Source: Hexactinellida sp. DTS-2022
Taxonomy: Eukaryota > Porifera > Hexactinellida
Assembly: GCA_028753945.1 (NCBI GenBank)
Contig: JAPNXP010000014.1
Span: 1,054,001 to 1,118,000 of the forward strand
Direction of reading: 5' to 3'
DNA: 64,000 bases
In this document: positions 54,146-64,000 of the stretch, in pieces
Position numbering within the stretch: the first letter of the stretch is position 1
Layout: the number at the start of each line of letters is the position of its first letter
Notes under the pieces: generated by a model
What the model was told of the DNA's origin: nothing
The model's database searches: none
The model's input: only the letters and a program-made list of their open reading frames with translations
Program-made: the position numbers and the translations under genes

Positions 54146-55212
54146 TGTCCGGAATTCCTCTGTCTCTGAGGAGTTCCCGGATATGACCAGGCCAGTAGTC
54201 TCATTTGTTGGTGGCTGGAGTGGGGGTGATAGTTCCCCAGCGGATCGGTGAGTAGTGTTTGGCTCTGAGGCAACTGCACTGGTGGTTGGATTAAGGACTC
54301 CAGAAAAGGGGCCACCAAGGCCTGCTCGGCCAGAATGGGGTTATTATAATGATCGCTGTTGTGATCTCCTCCCGTGTCAACTTGACAGAGTCCGGCCGAT
54401 GAGGATTGGCGGGGGAAACATGTATAGTATTCCCAGGTCTTCCATTTCAGTACGAAGGCGTTCACTGCCCAGGCCTCCGGTCTGGACGCCAACTCACAAA
54501 TCTCGCCACCTGGTTGTTCAGGCGTGAGGCGAAAAGGTCCACGTGTGGGTATACCTGGGTCTGGTAGAGGATTGCTCCGAAAACTATCGGACAGAGACGC
54601 CATTCGTGTTGGTGTGAGTTCAATTGGCGGATAGGGCGTCGGCAGTTATATTCTCCTTCCTGGGATATACTCCGCAGTCAGAGTAATTTGAAGCTCCATT
54701 GTATCTGTCAGGAGCTGAGTTGCCAGCTGACACAGAGGGAGGGAGGGAGTGCCTCCAAATCTGTTGACGTAGCGAATTGTAGTGGTATTGTCCGTCTGCA
54801 CCAAGACGTGCGTTCTGGGAGTGGCAAATAACTTCACTCCAAAGAGGTTGATGTGAAGCGTCTTCTCTAGGGGGACCAGGCTCCCGAGGCTCGTTTCTCC
54901 TGGCAAGAGGCTCCCAGCCTGTTAGCAGGCGTCGGTTTGGATAAGCAGGCTTATCTCTGGCCTCAGAATTTGGCTGGAATTCCAATCTTCCGCCTTTGTC
55001 ATCGACCAGGTGATGTTCGCCTGGGATGATTGGGAGAGATGGACATACTGACTGTAGTTGTTCGACAACTGGAGGGTTGCTGTTAGGTCGAACTGAAGGG
55101 CTCGATAGAATAGAGGAGCTATTGGAATAGCTATTTTGGTAAAGCTCAGCAATCCGACCAGTGCTGCCAGTTCTCTGGCAGAGCAGCCGCCCTGTGTACT
55201 ATTCTCCGACAC
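54146..55212 (-). pseudogene. RNase H and connection region of the YR element
   Basis: Spread over several frames: thumb/connection (ELAALVGLLSFTKIAIPIAP), RNase H strands (LVQTDNTTTIRYVNRFGGT and, after a shift, AEYIPGR...ADALS) and a downstream segment (RPEAWAVNAFVLKWKTWEYY) typical of the region between RNase H and recombinase in DIRS-like elements. At least three frame breaks. Confidence 0.7.
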
Positions 55213-55227
55213 TGATATTGATCTTTG

Positions 55228-55870
55228 TCAGAGTTCGTTGGGGACTCGTAGGAGCATCCAGCGTGTGTCCACTATAGTTCCTAGGAATTCTATGGTTTGT
55301 TGGGGCGTGAGAATTGACTTCTCCCAATTCACAATGAATCCCAGGTTCTGTAACAGGGAGATGGTAACATTGATATGAGCCGTCAGCATTCCCTTGCTGG
55401 GGTTCGTTAGCAGCATGTCGCTAGGTATGCTACTATCTTGATCCCTTGGGACCGGAGATAGGAGAGGAGTCTCTTCAGCAGTTTTGTGAAGACGTATGGT
55501 GCCATGCTCAGGTCGAATGGCATTGCCCGATACTGCAAGGTTTGTCCCTGCCAGAGAAACTGGAGGAACTTGCGAGATTCCTTCCGAATTGCCACTGCAA
55601 GATAGGCATCCTGTAAATCTATTTTGGCTAACCAGTTTCCTTGGGAAACTGTGTACTGTATACAATGCAGGCCCTCCATCTTGAAGTGCGGAGGGTTGAG
55701 ATGTTTGTTCAGGGCTTTGAGATTTAGTATTAATCTCCATTGACCCGAGCTCTTGAGCCGGAGAAAGAAAGGTTAGGAAATATGGTTTTTCCTCTCTCTC
55801 TCTATGGCTCCCATGACCAATAGGCGGTCGATCTCCTGAGGTTGTCAGCTCGTTCACTAGAGTGGGATGG
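55228..55870 (-). pseudogene. Reverse transcriptase remnant of the YR element
   Basis: EIDRLLVMGAIEREEKP, then after a frameshift near 55770 LILNLKALNKHL, WLAKIDLQDAYLAVAI (first catalytic Asp) and MPFDLSMAPYVFTKLLKRLL. A one-base deletion at ~55418 falls in the catalytic Y-L-D-D box itself. The frame resumes with DMLLTNPSKGML and FLGTIVDTRWMLL. Confidence 0.78.
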
Positions 55871-56109
55871 ATTCCTCGCAGTGCTTGCTTCCTGCGTATG
55901 CGGATCGTGCTGGTGGCGGCTGAGCCATGAGAATAAGAGAGGCAGAATATACTCTGTAAGTTGTGCCGCTGGGACCGGCTCATCTGTTGTGAGCTTACCC
56001 AGTAGCTCAGAGAGGGGCCTACTGCATACAGAATAGACCGTTGTATGTCTCTATACGTTTCATCGCTAGCTCTTAATAGTGCATAACATGTTTTCCAGCT
56101 TTTGTACCC

Positions 56110-56708
56110 TCATTGAAGGGATATCGGGCGTTTGTAATGCTTGATCATCTCCAGCCTCTGTTCCGGCTCGAGGCCGGATGTGAAGTACTTACCAAGGTAA
56201 GAACAGATCTCTTTCGAGGACCCAGCGAAAAACTGTCGCTCCACTAAATTGGACGGGTCAAAGAGAGCGTGTCCCGAATCGGGATTTAGGTCGATGTGAG
56301 GAGCCACAGTTAGAGCATTCATTGCAGCAGGAATTTCCTGACTGGCGTTCTGTGGTATCAGGTAACGTAACTCAGAAAGCGTCTCAGTGAGCAGTGAGTG
56401 TAGCGTAGAGATTGTGTTAGCTTGCTGCCCTGAGGCAGTCGTTATAGGAACAGGCACTGGGCCAGGAGTACCCGGAGGTACTATTGCACCTTGTTCCTCC
56501 GGAGAGGTGGGCGTGACGCTTCAAAGGCAAGCGGACTTGCCCCGTCAAGTCTGTACATCAGGTCAGTCTGTCTGACCTGTGCATAGGCCTAACTGACTTT
56601 AGAGTTTCTACCTGGGCAGATAAAGTCTGGGTATGAGGCCGCAGTGGAGATAAGAGAAGTGATCTCCGCTCTCAGAGTAGGCTGAGATCGGGGAATCGGT
56701 TCATACAT
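56110..56708 (-). pseudogene. gag-like ORF of the YR element
   Basis: ATG at 56708 (MYEPIPRSQPTLRAEITSLI). A later open frame at 56457-56110 gives TLHSLLTETLSELRYLIPQN and FDPSNLVERQFFAGSSKEIC. It is located where gag sits, 5' of RT; it is gag-like by position and length, without a motif I can name. Confidence 0.55.
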
Positions 56709-56960
56709 GATTCGAGTAGAGTGTAATTCAATTGCGCTAGAAGCTGGATAAGGGTAGTATACCTACTCTATATACGATTTGTTAACCGCTGTGTGTGTTT
56801 TATCACACGCACCCATCGAAAGTATTTAAAAATATAGAGTGTTAAAATCGGTATGCAAGCACTATCCAAAGATACGTCATTGTCTGGTGGAGCCACGTAG
56901 AAGAATTCAACACTGTGCACTTATAAAACTATAGTAGGACCCTACTATAACGTATTTTAC

Positions 56961-57426
56961 TAGAAGAAGCACACTAAAAAGGTCAATGGGGAACACGAAG
57001 GGTCAATTATCATTTTAATTTATATTTGTTTGTTTCACATTTCTTTCAGTAGCAAATCCAATAATAGAAACAATGATGTTGTGAACATATAATTTAACTT
57101 ACGGATTATCCGGATATTTTTTAGTAAATTATATTACACAGCTTGTGATTAACTGAATTTTAAAAATTCTAAAATTCCCTTCTAGTTTAGTGGGACTAGA
57201 GCTATAGAGTCCCTAGACCATTTAGTCTCGATATTAAGATAATTAAGGCATGCTATTAAACATAAATAGTTTGCAAAATGATAATAATTGAGGTTTATAA
57301 TTTGTGTACTAGCAAACAAAGCAGTAAGAAATATTAGAAATAATTCAATAATAGTATGAATGGGAAACAAATAACAAGTAGAATAGTTAGCAAACAATGC
57401 AAGAAAGAAGAAGTTTATATAGTTTA
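56961..57426. other. Between YR element and NHL gene 6
   Basis: AT-rich with no recognised element. The 71-codon frame at 57182-57397 is hydrophobic and AT-driven, and is not treated as a gene. Confidence 0.4.
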
Positions 57427-58656
57427 CTAAAATATCTGTAGGCAGTTATTGTTAGCTCGACACACGACTATAATTCTTCTTCTGTTGTCCATTGTAATTC
57501 CCATAGGCTCGCGAGACACAGAGATCTTATGAATCAATTTGAATTCAGCATTGAAAATATGTATACAGTTAGAGCTACGATCTGAAATGAGAATATAATC
57601 AGTTTGGTCAATGAAGAAGTAATAAGGAATTATAACTTCCATTCCTTTGCCACTAGATATAACACTCTTCTGTAGGTTGTGATTATAGTTGTAGAGATGG
57701 AGACAAGGATTAGATTCATCGAGAACATAAATGTATTCTTTGGAGAGTTTAACATCACAAGGGTTTTTCAGTGTATCATTTCCAAACTGAGACTTGAAAG
57801 ATAAATCACTTTTGAGTATCTGAAGACGATTATTATTAAAATCGCAAATGTAAATGTCTCCATTAGACTCATCAATCGTTAGACCAAAGGGAATGTTAAA
57901 TTCTAACTCTCTTGTTCCCTGTCTACCAATTCTAGAAACAAACTTCCCATTGAGTTGATAATTGAGAATACAGTGATTAAATTGAGAAATAAGAATTCTA
58001 TCTCCACAAATAGCTACACCAATCGGGCAGAACAACTTCGCTTCATCTTTCTTGTCTCCAAATTTGAACAAATACTTGCCAGTACTATCGAAAACTTTCA
58101 CACAGTTATTCCATTGATCTGCTATGTAAATATTGCCCGTTTGATTATCGACTGTTACACCTAGTGGATTGTTAAGTTGTTCTTTTCTCTTTCCTTTCTC
58201 ACAAACACTCACTAGAGGTTGGTTCTTGCTTTTATAGTCAATTCCACTTCTCACTTTCTCTACCAACTTACCCAACTTGTTCAATTCAGCTAACATTTTG
58301 TTGCTGTCACACTCAAAACTAACCATTTTAGGTTCTATGGGAGTCTCAATTGCTTTGAGTTCTGTGGTGATTTGTGCTAACATATTTTCTTGCATACCCT
58401 TTACCGGGGAAGTGCTTACGACTCCTTTCAATGCATTTTGCATGTTTTCAAGATCTCGTTTCTTTTCAATAACATTCTCCAATTCGCTTCTATAAGAGAG
58501 ATAAGAAGCTACAATATTATCCAACTCTCTCAACAGCTCACTTTCTCTAGCTTTCAAGCAATCAGTTAATTCCACAAACTTAGTTTTAATCTTCTCTCTC
58601 ACTCGACTCATTTCCAACTCGTTGTTATCTTCTCTCAATGGATTTGCAGTAGCCAT
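57427..58656 (-). CDS. Coiled-coil/NHL protein 6 (intact)
   Basis: 409-residue single exon from ATG 58656 (MATANPLREDNNELEMSRVR) to TAG 57427-57429. Coiled coil at ~10-130, a conserved linker (EPKMVSFECDSNKMLAELNK), then about six NHL repeats from ~155 (NNPLGVTVDNQTGNIYIAD, NCVKVFDSTGKYLFKFGD, FGLTIDESNGDIYICDF, YILISDRSSNCIHIF). This is the only undamaged member of the recently duplicated group; genes 1, 2, 4 and 7 are its close paralogs. Residues ~65-90 and the last blade differ from the others (SPVKGMQENMLAQITTEL; HKISVSREPMGITMD), perhaps through gene conversion. The function is likely that of an adaptor; no RING or B-box is present. Confidence 0.87.
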   Translation of the reverse strand: MATANPLREDNNELEMSRVREKIKTKFVELTDCLKARESELLRELDNIVASYLSYRSELENVIEKKRDLENMQNALKGVVSTSPVKGMQENMLAQITTELKAIETPIEPKMVSFECDSNKMLAELNKLGKLVEKVRSGIDYKSKNQPLVSVCEKGKRKEQLNNPLGVTVDNQTGNIYIADQWNNCVKVFDSTGKYLFKFGDKKDEAKLFCPIGVAICGDRILISQFNHCILNYQLNGKFVSRIGRQGTRELEFNIPFGLTIDESNGDIYICDFNNNRLQILKSDLSFKSQFGNDTLKNPCDVKLSKEYIYVLDESNPCLHLYNYNHNLQKSVISSGKGMEVIIPYYFFIDQTDYILISDRSSNCIHIFNAEFKLIHKISVSREPMGITMDNRRRIIVVCRANNNCLQIF

Positions 58657-58829
58657 TAGTCAAATTAGGATAATTCAGAGATAGTTCCTATACATAGATT
58701 GAACTTATTTTACAATAATAGACTCGACTATGTATATATAGTACAGTATAATAATATTATAGACATTAATCTGTATTCTACAGATAACAAGATTCAGCCA
58801 TAAATTGTGGAAATCAGTATTATCTATTA

Positions 58830-58988
58830 CAGGGTTTTTTTAAGGTTGAGACCTTGGTGCAACTCAGCGCGGCCTTGGTGTAATTCAACACTACACTGCA
58901 TCGGCCGCGGCCGACCCTTAATCGTGGTGTAACTCCAAAAAATATTGGTGCAAATTTTACACCAAGATCGACCTTAAAAAAACCCCTG
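58830..58988. mobile_element. hAT-like MITE upstream of NHL gene 6
   Basis: 159 bp. Ends CAGGGTTTTTTTAAGGT and ACCTTAAAAAAACCCCTG, with a perfect 8 bp duplication ATCTATTA (58822-58829 and 58989-58996). The paralogous site upstream of gene 4 (~49370) lacks it. Confidence 0.9.
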
Positions 58989-59155
58989 ATCTATTAAGTA
59001 TTAATTTAAACTAAGGTCACTAATTCAATGATAATGGAAAAAACATAAAAATTATGAATTATTTTTGTGATGAATATTCAATTATCCTTATGCCAAGCAA
59101 CACCTCTACAAATGGTCTTGACACCTTGTGGTGATGATGACATCGTCAATAAAAA

Positions 59156-59270
59156 TCCAAAATTGCAGCCTGTGCCGACGCATGTTCCTTTGGTGGCACT
59201 ATATTTTGTTGGTTGTTTATTGATAGTGCCTCCAAAGGAACATGCTGTCTGCACAAGCTGAAATTTTGAA
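59156..59270. mobile_element. X foldback module (copy 7)
   Basis: TCCAAAATTGCAG left arm and a degraded right arm (gctgaaattttgaa). Confidence 0.75.
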
Positions 59271-60045
59271 TTTTTTATCGCCTAGTCATCATCACTATGA
59301 AGGTGTTAAATTATTTCAGAAAGGTGTTTCAGTAGGCAACGACCCTTAGAGTGGTGGAAGTTTCCATTTAGCTCACTTCATTTGAGAGATATTCAAGTTT
59401 CAGTAGAATATAATCTGTGATGACTCGGCATTTTTTAAGTGCGTGTTGGGTATTCACCCAACTCCAACCAACCCATGTGAATTATTTTATTCACAAAATT
59501 GTAAAAATACATTTTTTTGACGATATCATCATCACCTCAAGGTGTCAAGACCCACTTGTATAGGTGGTACGTGGCATAAGGACCAATTGATAAATTGAAA
59601 GTTTGTTTCTATCTTGTATCATCTCTGAGATTAATGAAATTTAGCTAATTAGTGTAAATATTTAATTAATAAATTAATAATTTAACACCAATTTCAATGT
59701 CAACTTATATTTATTAAGTTTAATTATTTTGTCATAAATAATTAATTAATTAATTTGGTAATCAAATTTCAATTCCGCATACTCGATAACCCCTAATAAA
59801 CAAATTGGGAGCATCAATAATAATATAATTTATTATAAATACATAATGAATGAATGGAATTAAACTCAAGATGGTTCACAACTAATAATATAATTTATTA
59901 TAAATACATAATGAATGAATGGAATTAAACTCAAGATGGTTTATGATAGAAACAAACTTCAAATTTATCTACATTTCCTTGTGACTCGAACCAATTAACA
60001 AATGGTTCTTCACACCTTGGGCGTTGATGACCTGGCGGAAAAATA

Positions 60046-60160
60046 TCCAAAATTGCATCCTGCGCCGACAGCATGTTCCTTTGGAGGCACTATCAATAAA
60101 CAACCAATAAAATATAGTGCCACCAAAGGAACATGCGTCGGCACAGGCTGCAATTTTGGA
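60046..60160. mobile_element. X foldback module (copy 8)
   Basis: TCCAAAATTGCATCC and GGCTGCAATTTTGGA arms, next to minus-strand ZA. Confidence 0.8.
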
Positions 60161-61539
60161 TTTTATTTTACCTTTGGATTCATCATAAAATTCTGCGTCT
60201 GATGGGATAAGAAATTTTTTAATATTGGGTTTATTTTCTGCCATAAATGGGAGTTGAAATTTCTTTGTTTACTCACATTTCAATTTCAATAAAACTGTTA
60301 AATCTAATTCCATTGTTTCAACTTGTAATAATTCTATTGATTTAACTTGTTAAATCTTTCACTATTGTTTTAACTTGCGATAATTAAATTGATTCAACTT
60401 ATAAATTCCAGCTGGCTTCTATTAAATTGTAGTATATTACTATACAATGGATTAAATTAAATAATATATTATAAGGAATTTGTTGACTCAACTCAACCAA
60501 CCGTGGATAACATTGCTAAAATAAATAATAAATAATTTAATTTATTATCATAGATAATGAATGAATGGCATTAAACTCTAGATGGTTTATGATAGAAACA
60601 AACTTCAAATATATCTACCGTTCCTTGTGACTCGGACCAACTAACAAATGGTTCTTATTTATGTGCGTGTTGGGTGATCACCCAAATCCAACCGACCCAT
60701 TTGATTTATATAATTCACAAAATTGTAAAAACACATTTTTTGACGATGTCATCATCACCTCAAGGTATCAAGACCCACATGTATAGGTGGTACGTGGCAT
60801 AAGGACCAATTGATAAATTGGAAGTTTGTCTCTATCTTGTATAATCTCTGAGATTAATGTTATTTATCAAATCAGTATAGATAATTATTAATTTAGCAAT
60901 AATTTAGCACCATTATTATGTGCAGCAAAATAAATGAAGTTCAATTATTTGCAATTATTATTAATTTAAATTAAATTTACTATCATATTTGAATTCAGCG
61001 CACTCGATAACCCCAATAATCTAATTGGAACCGTCACTAAAAGTTAAACACAGAGCGAATTAATTAGAATTAAATATGTCATGTATCCATTGAATATTCT
61101 AAGCAGAAGGAAATATAATCACATAATCTGCCGTTGTTATCGAATGTAAAATCTTAGTTTTCAATTGGAAAATAGAAGCCTACTCGATCTCACAAGTTGA
61201 AACAATAGAATTAGATTTAACACTTTCAATTGAACTGAAGTGTTAGTAAACAATGGAAATTTGCAACTCAATTGTGGCACAAATGAAGCGGAATTTGAAA
61301 ATTTGTACACTGAGAAAAGGTGTAGAATTTAATTCTCTATCGAATGCATATAAATTGAATATTCGTGCACTATTTATTGTTCCTGTTTTAATATTAAAGA
61401 GGTGCAAAAATGTGTCCAAATATTTTTAATCAAAATCGTGACCCCAGGTGCACATCTGTAACCCATGAGACACATATCCAGAAAATTTGGTCTCTTAGTT
61501 ACTCTGTCCTGTGTAGAGGATACGGACTAATAATAACCA

Positions 61540-61599
61540 AAGCACTAAGACCAATACTGGGCCACTATAGTATAGTATACTCGGCAGACTCGGCACAGT
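61540..61599 (+). repeat. Y module, rearranged
   Basis: Single Y with the agcactaagaccaatactgg spacer. Its palindrome is altered (ctatagtatagtatac) and the tcggca word is doubled. Tail of the ZB unit at 60740-61535. Confidence 0.75.
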
Positions 61600-61865
61600 A
61601 AATAGTATTTTTTACAATTTTGTGAATTCGATATATCGAAAGTATTGGTTGGCGTATAGTAATCACTCAAAATGTAGTGGGAAAATGATGACACATCACC
61701 TATTATATTCTACTGAAACTTGAATATCACTGAAATAAAGTGAGCTAAAAGGCCCATTCGCTTTCCTTGGCATTGCACCCCCAGATATTGAGCTGGATCC
61801 ATCCCTGTATATGATAGCAGTGATTGTCCTATTATGTACATTATTCTATTGTGTTGTTGCATTTC

Positions 61866-62560
61866 ATTTAACCTGTACTGAGAAGAATTAAAGATACTCG
61901 TTTGAAAGAAAGCAAACGGATAAATCTACTGAAAGTCAAGTCGTGGTTTGGGATACAATCCATTGACACTTCAAACTGACAACTCACCAATTACAGAATC
62001 ATCAAATTATACGAGACATCCATTGCACCTCTGGAAATAGTGTGAGCTGATGCAAGATACCCATATTATTCAAATTTCGCGAGAAAACCTATAACAAAAC
62101 GTCAGTTGAATTAATGAAACAGGATAAAACAAAATAATATGCTGTACTAGGTGAGAACGCGCCTTATGAAGAATACACACCAATGTATCCTATACAAAAT
62201 AAATTGGAATTTCTGCAAAAAGCTATGCCATCAAAAGAATTCCCTGCGCATAACGATAGCCTGGTGCCGTACGATGGAAGAGACGTAGCACGGGAGATAT
62301 TCCGGCCTGGTGCGGGTGGCGAGACTGGCGTAGGTGGGTCGGAGGTGGCGCATTTGTAGCGAGCTGGGGCTCTGCTTGCGTGGCTTCCAGAGGTTGGCCG
62401 CGCATGGAAAGTAACATATGTCGACAAACGTGGTGATCAGGCTGACCGCTGTCTTTTCCCATTCCCCTGCCGAATTGAATTATGTAGCTCTTCCAGTTCC
62501 TCAAACAATGGTGAACAAACAAACAAACAAACAAACAAAAACACATTGTGATTTAATATA
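61866..62560 (-). repeat. R repeat, copy 3
   Basis: Reverse-strand relative of 34124-35460, without the hAT-like element, from agaagaattaaagatactcg to (caaa)n at 62515. Together with 62560-63373 it follows NHL gene 7 in the same order as after gene 1. Confidence 0.7.
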
Positions 62561-62781
62561 TAAGATAGATCGAATATGGCCTTTCTAAAACTTGAGTAGA
62601 TCTGTGAATTTAATTAATCAATTTGAGTAAATGTGGAATTTTTCGACAAAACTAGAGAAATGGAATTAATTTATAAAACTTGAGTAGATCTAGTTTAATA
62701 TTTGAGTATCAGTAAAAGTTTAGTATATTTGGAAATTTTGAAAAAGCTTTACTATATTTTTGGAATTTACCATATTAAATA

Positions 62782-62966
62782 AGAGCATCCTTATATGTAG
62801 ACGATCTATTTCTAGACGGTCTATAAAAGCCCATACAAATAAGCCAAAATTTTGTAGACTGTCTATAAATTCTGTAGAACACTTGCCCTGCTTTTTTATG
62901 GGTAATACTAATGTATATGTAAGAAAACCTGGTCTAGAAATAGACGGTCTACATATAAGATATCTC
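62782..62966. mobile_element. 185 bp MITE with 8 bp target duplication
   Basis: Ends GAGCATCCTTATATGTAGAC and GTCTACATATAAGATATCTC are flanked by ATTAAATA (62774-62781 and 62967-62974). The paralogous flank at ~47150 is uninterrupted. The duplication length suggests hAT, but the first bases are not a typical hAT end. Confidence 0.75.
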
Positions 62967-63067
62967 ATTAAATAATTATAGTATGTATAGACAATGGATT
63001 ATTGCAAACTAAATTAGTAAAAATCTAAACACTGTAGTGTAATAATGGAGGAACTACCTTATTATAG

Positions 63068-63168
63068 GAAATTAACTCGTCATGAAATTAAAAAGACGAA
63101 AATTAACGCTCCATGTAATTAACGCGAATTAGAGCAATTAGCATTAATTTCATGGCGCGTTTTGCCCA
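63068..63168. mobile_element. ~100 bp insertion with inverted ends
   Basis: AACTCGTCATGAAATTAA and TTAATTTCATGGCGCGTT inverted words interrupt gaggaactatcttgcccatt, which is intact at ~47233. A very small foldback insertion; superfamily unknown. Confidence 0.65.
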
Positions 63169-63373
63169 TTGTCAAAAATAAATTGTACCCAAAAGAATAT
63201 TCACGATGAAATATCAATGCGACTAAAATCAGTAAAGCATATGTATAAACCAATTTAAACAAGCAGAAAGGGATTAGACTAAAGGAAAACTTCACAGTAT
63301 AACATGTAGAAAATAGATAGAACTACAAGCTAAAGAATTCAATTCAGTTAAAAGAAAGGAAGAAAAGAAGGAA

Positions 63374-64000
63374 TCAAAACATCTGTAGACAGTTCTTAAC
63401 AGCTTGAGTAACTACAATGACTCTTCCTTCTTTATCCACTGTAATACCTGCAGGATTGTTAGAGGTAGATATTGTATGAATCTTCTGGAATTGAGGGCTG
63501 AAAATATGAATGGAGTTAGAGCTACGATCTGAAATGAGAATATTATCAGTTTTGTCAACGAAAGAAGCAGAATGGATTATTAACTTCCATTGCTTTGCCT
63601 AGAGATATAACACTCTTCTCTAGAATGTGATTATAGCTGTAGAGATGGAGACAAGGATTAGATACATCGAGAACATAAATGTATTCTTTGGAGAGTTTAA
63701 CATCACGAGGGTATTTGAGTGCATCTTTTCCAAACTGCGACTTGAAAGATAAATCACTATTGAGTATCTGAAGACGATTATTATTAAAATCGCAAATGTA
63801 AATGTCTCCATTAGAAACATCAATTGTTAGACCAAAAGGAAAGTCAAATTCTAACTCTCCTGTTTCCTGTTTACCGATTCTAGAAACAAACTTCCCATTG
63901 AGTTGATAATTGAGAATACAGTTGTTACTTTGAGAAATAATAATTCTATCTCCACAAATAGCTACGCTTAATGGTAAGTTCATCTTTCCTTCACCTTCAT
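63374..64000 (-). pseudogene. Coiled-coil/NHL gene 7, cut by window end
   Basis: The reading enters from beyond 64000 (EGEGKMNLPLSVAICGDR) and gives NHL repeats (LEFDFPFGLTIDVSNGDIYI, KYPRDVKLSKEYIYVLD). One extra T at ~63562 (ttctttcgttgac) shifts the frame after NPFCFF, so the last ~60 codons to TGA 63374-63376 are out of frame. The N-terminal coiled coil should lie beyond the window. Confidence 0.75.

Larger units (their letters stand above)
53500..56960 (-). mobile_element. Tyrosine-recombinase retrotransposon (DIRS/Ngaro type), decayed
   Basis: Minus-strand order gag (56708-56110), reverse transcriptase (~55860-55230), RNase H (~55215-54620) and C-terminal tyrosine recombinase (~54150-53512), with no LTRs and no DDE integrase. 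This domain order is diagnostic of YR retrotransposons. Every domain is broken by frameshifts. Local GC is higher than the surroundings. The outer limits are approximate; a palindromic word tagtaggaccctacta at ~56930 may belong to the terminal repeat. Confidence 0.82.
59090..61600. repeat. Z composite repeats, mixed orientation
   Basis: X (59156-59270), ZC and a truncated ZB on the plus strand (to ~59815), then ZA with X on the minus strand (59850-60640), then ZC/ZB on the plus strand (60655-61535) ending in one Y. The junction at 59815-59890 has a direct repeat of cataatgaatgaatggaatt. The opposed orientations suggest inversion or nested insertion. Confidence 0.7.
62561..63373 (-). repeat. 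Duplicated 3' flank of NHL gene 7
   Basis: Homologous to 33563-34123 and 46921-47967, with two private insertions (62782-62966 and ~63068-63168). Confidence 0.7.

Overview
The window is AT-rich nuclear DNA from an animal, most likely an early-branching metazoan such as a sponge. That assignment is an inference: it rests on lineage-specific clusters of TRAF-type zinc-finger genes and coiled-coil/NHL-repeat genes, single-exon genes, and a very heavy load of small DNA transposons. No bacterial or organellar features were seen, and no tRNA, rRNA or CRISPR was recognised.

Layout. 1-4375: tandem array of a ~2 kb non-coding composite repeat (called Z here) that ends in short foldback modules (X and Y). 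4376-7789: a frameshifted gene fragment of unknown family, then a strikingly GC-rich 5' half of RAD50 (minus strand) that stops just after the zinc hook. 7790-10640: a chain of MITEs (pogo-like, hAT-like, TTAA-flanked) with one isolated THAP-domain exon at 9209-9520. 10740-14465: Z repeats again, minus strand, split by a Helitron-like element. 14880-28290: five TRAF-like genes in tandem plus one fragment. Only the first has an undamaged reading frame, and it alone lacks the proximal promoter segment shared by its paralogs. 28341-31330: Helitron copy, a segmental duplication and more Z. 32333-64000: seven coiled-coil/NHL genes. The two at 50906-52126 and 57427-58656 are undamaged, four carry a nonsense codon, a frameshift or both ends of a degraded frame, and one is a 3' fragment. 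They are interspersed with hAT-type MITEs, an orphan D,D35E integrase ORF (41928-42884), and a decayed tyrosine-recombinase (DIRS/Ngaro-type) retrotransposon (53500-56960).

How it fits together. The TRAF-like proteins have a degenerate RING, TRAF zinc fingers, a heptad coiled coil and a divergent MATH domain. The NHL proteins have a coiled coil and a six-bladed NHL region but no RING or B-box. Both look like young, fast-turnover families of scaffold or innate-signalling type; this is inferred from family membership, not shown by the sequence. The most unusual non-coding feature is the Z repeat: its copies end in (TAA)n followed by variable combinations of two foldback modules that share the core CTGTGCCGAC. 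One ~58 bp Y module is also found alone, inserted into a site whose empty version survives in the paralogous TRAF flanks. Paralogous empty sites and exact target duplications let many of the mobile elements here be delimited to the base.
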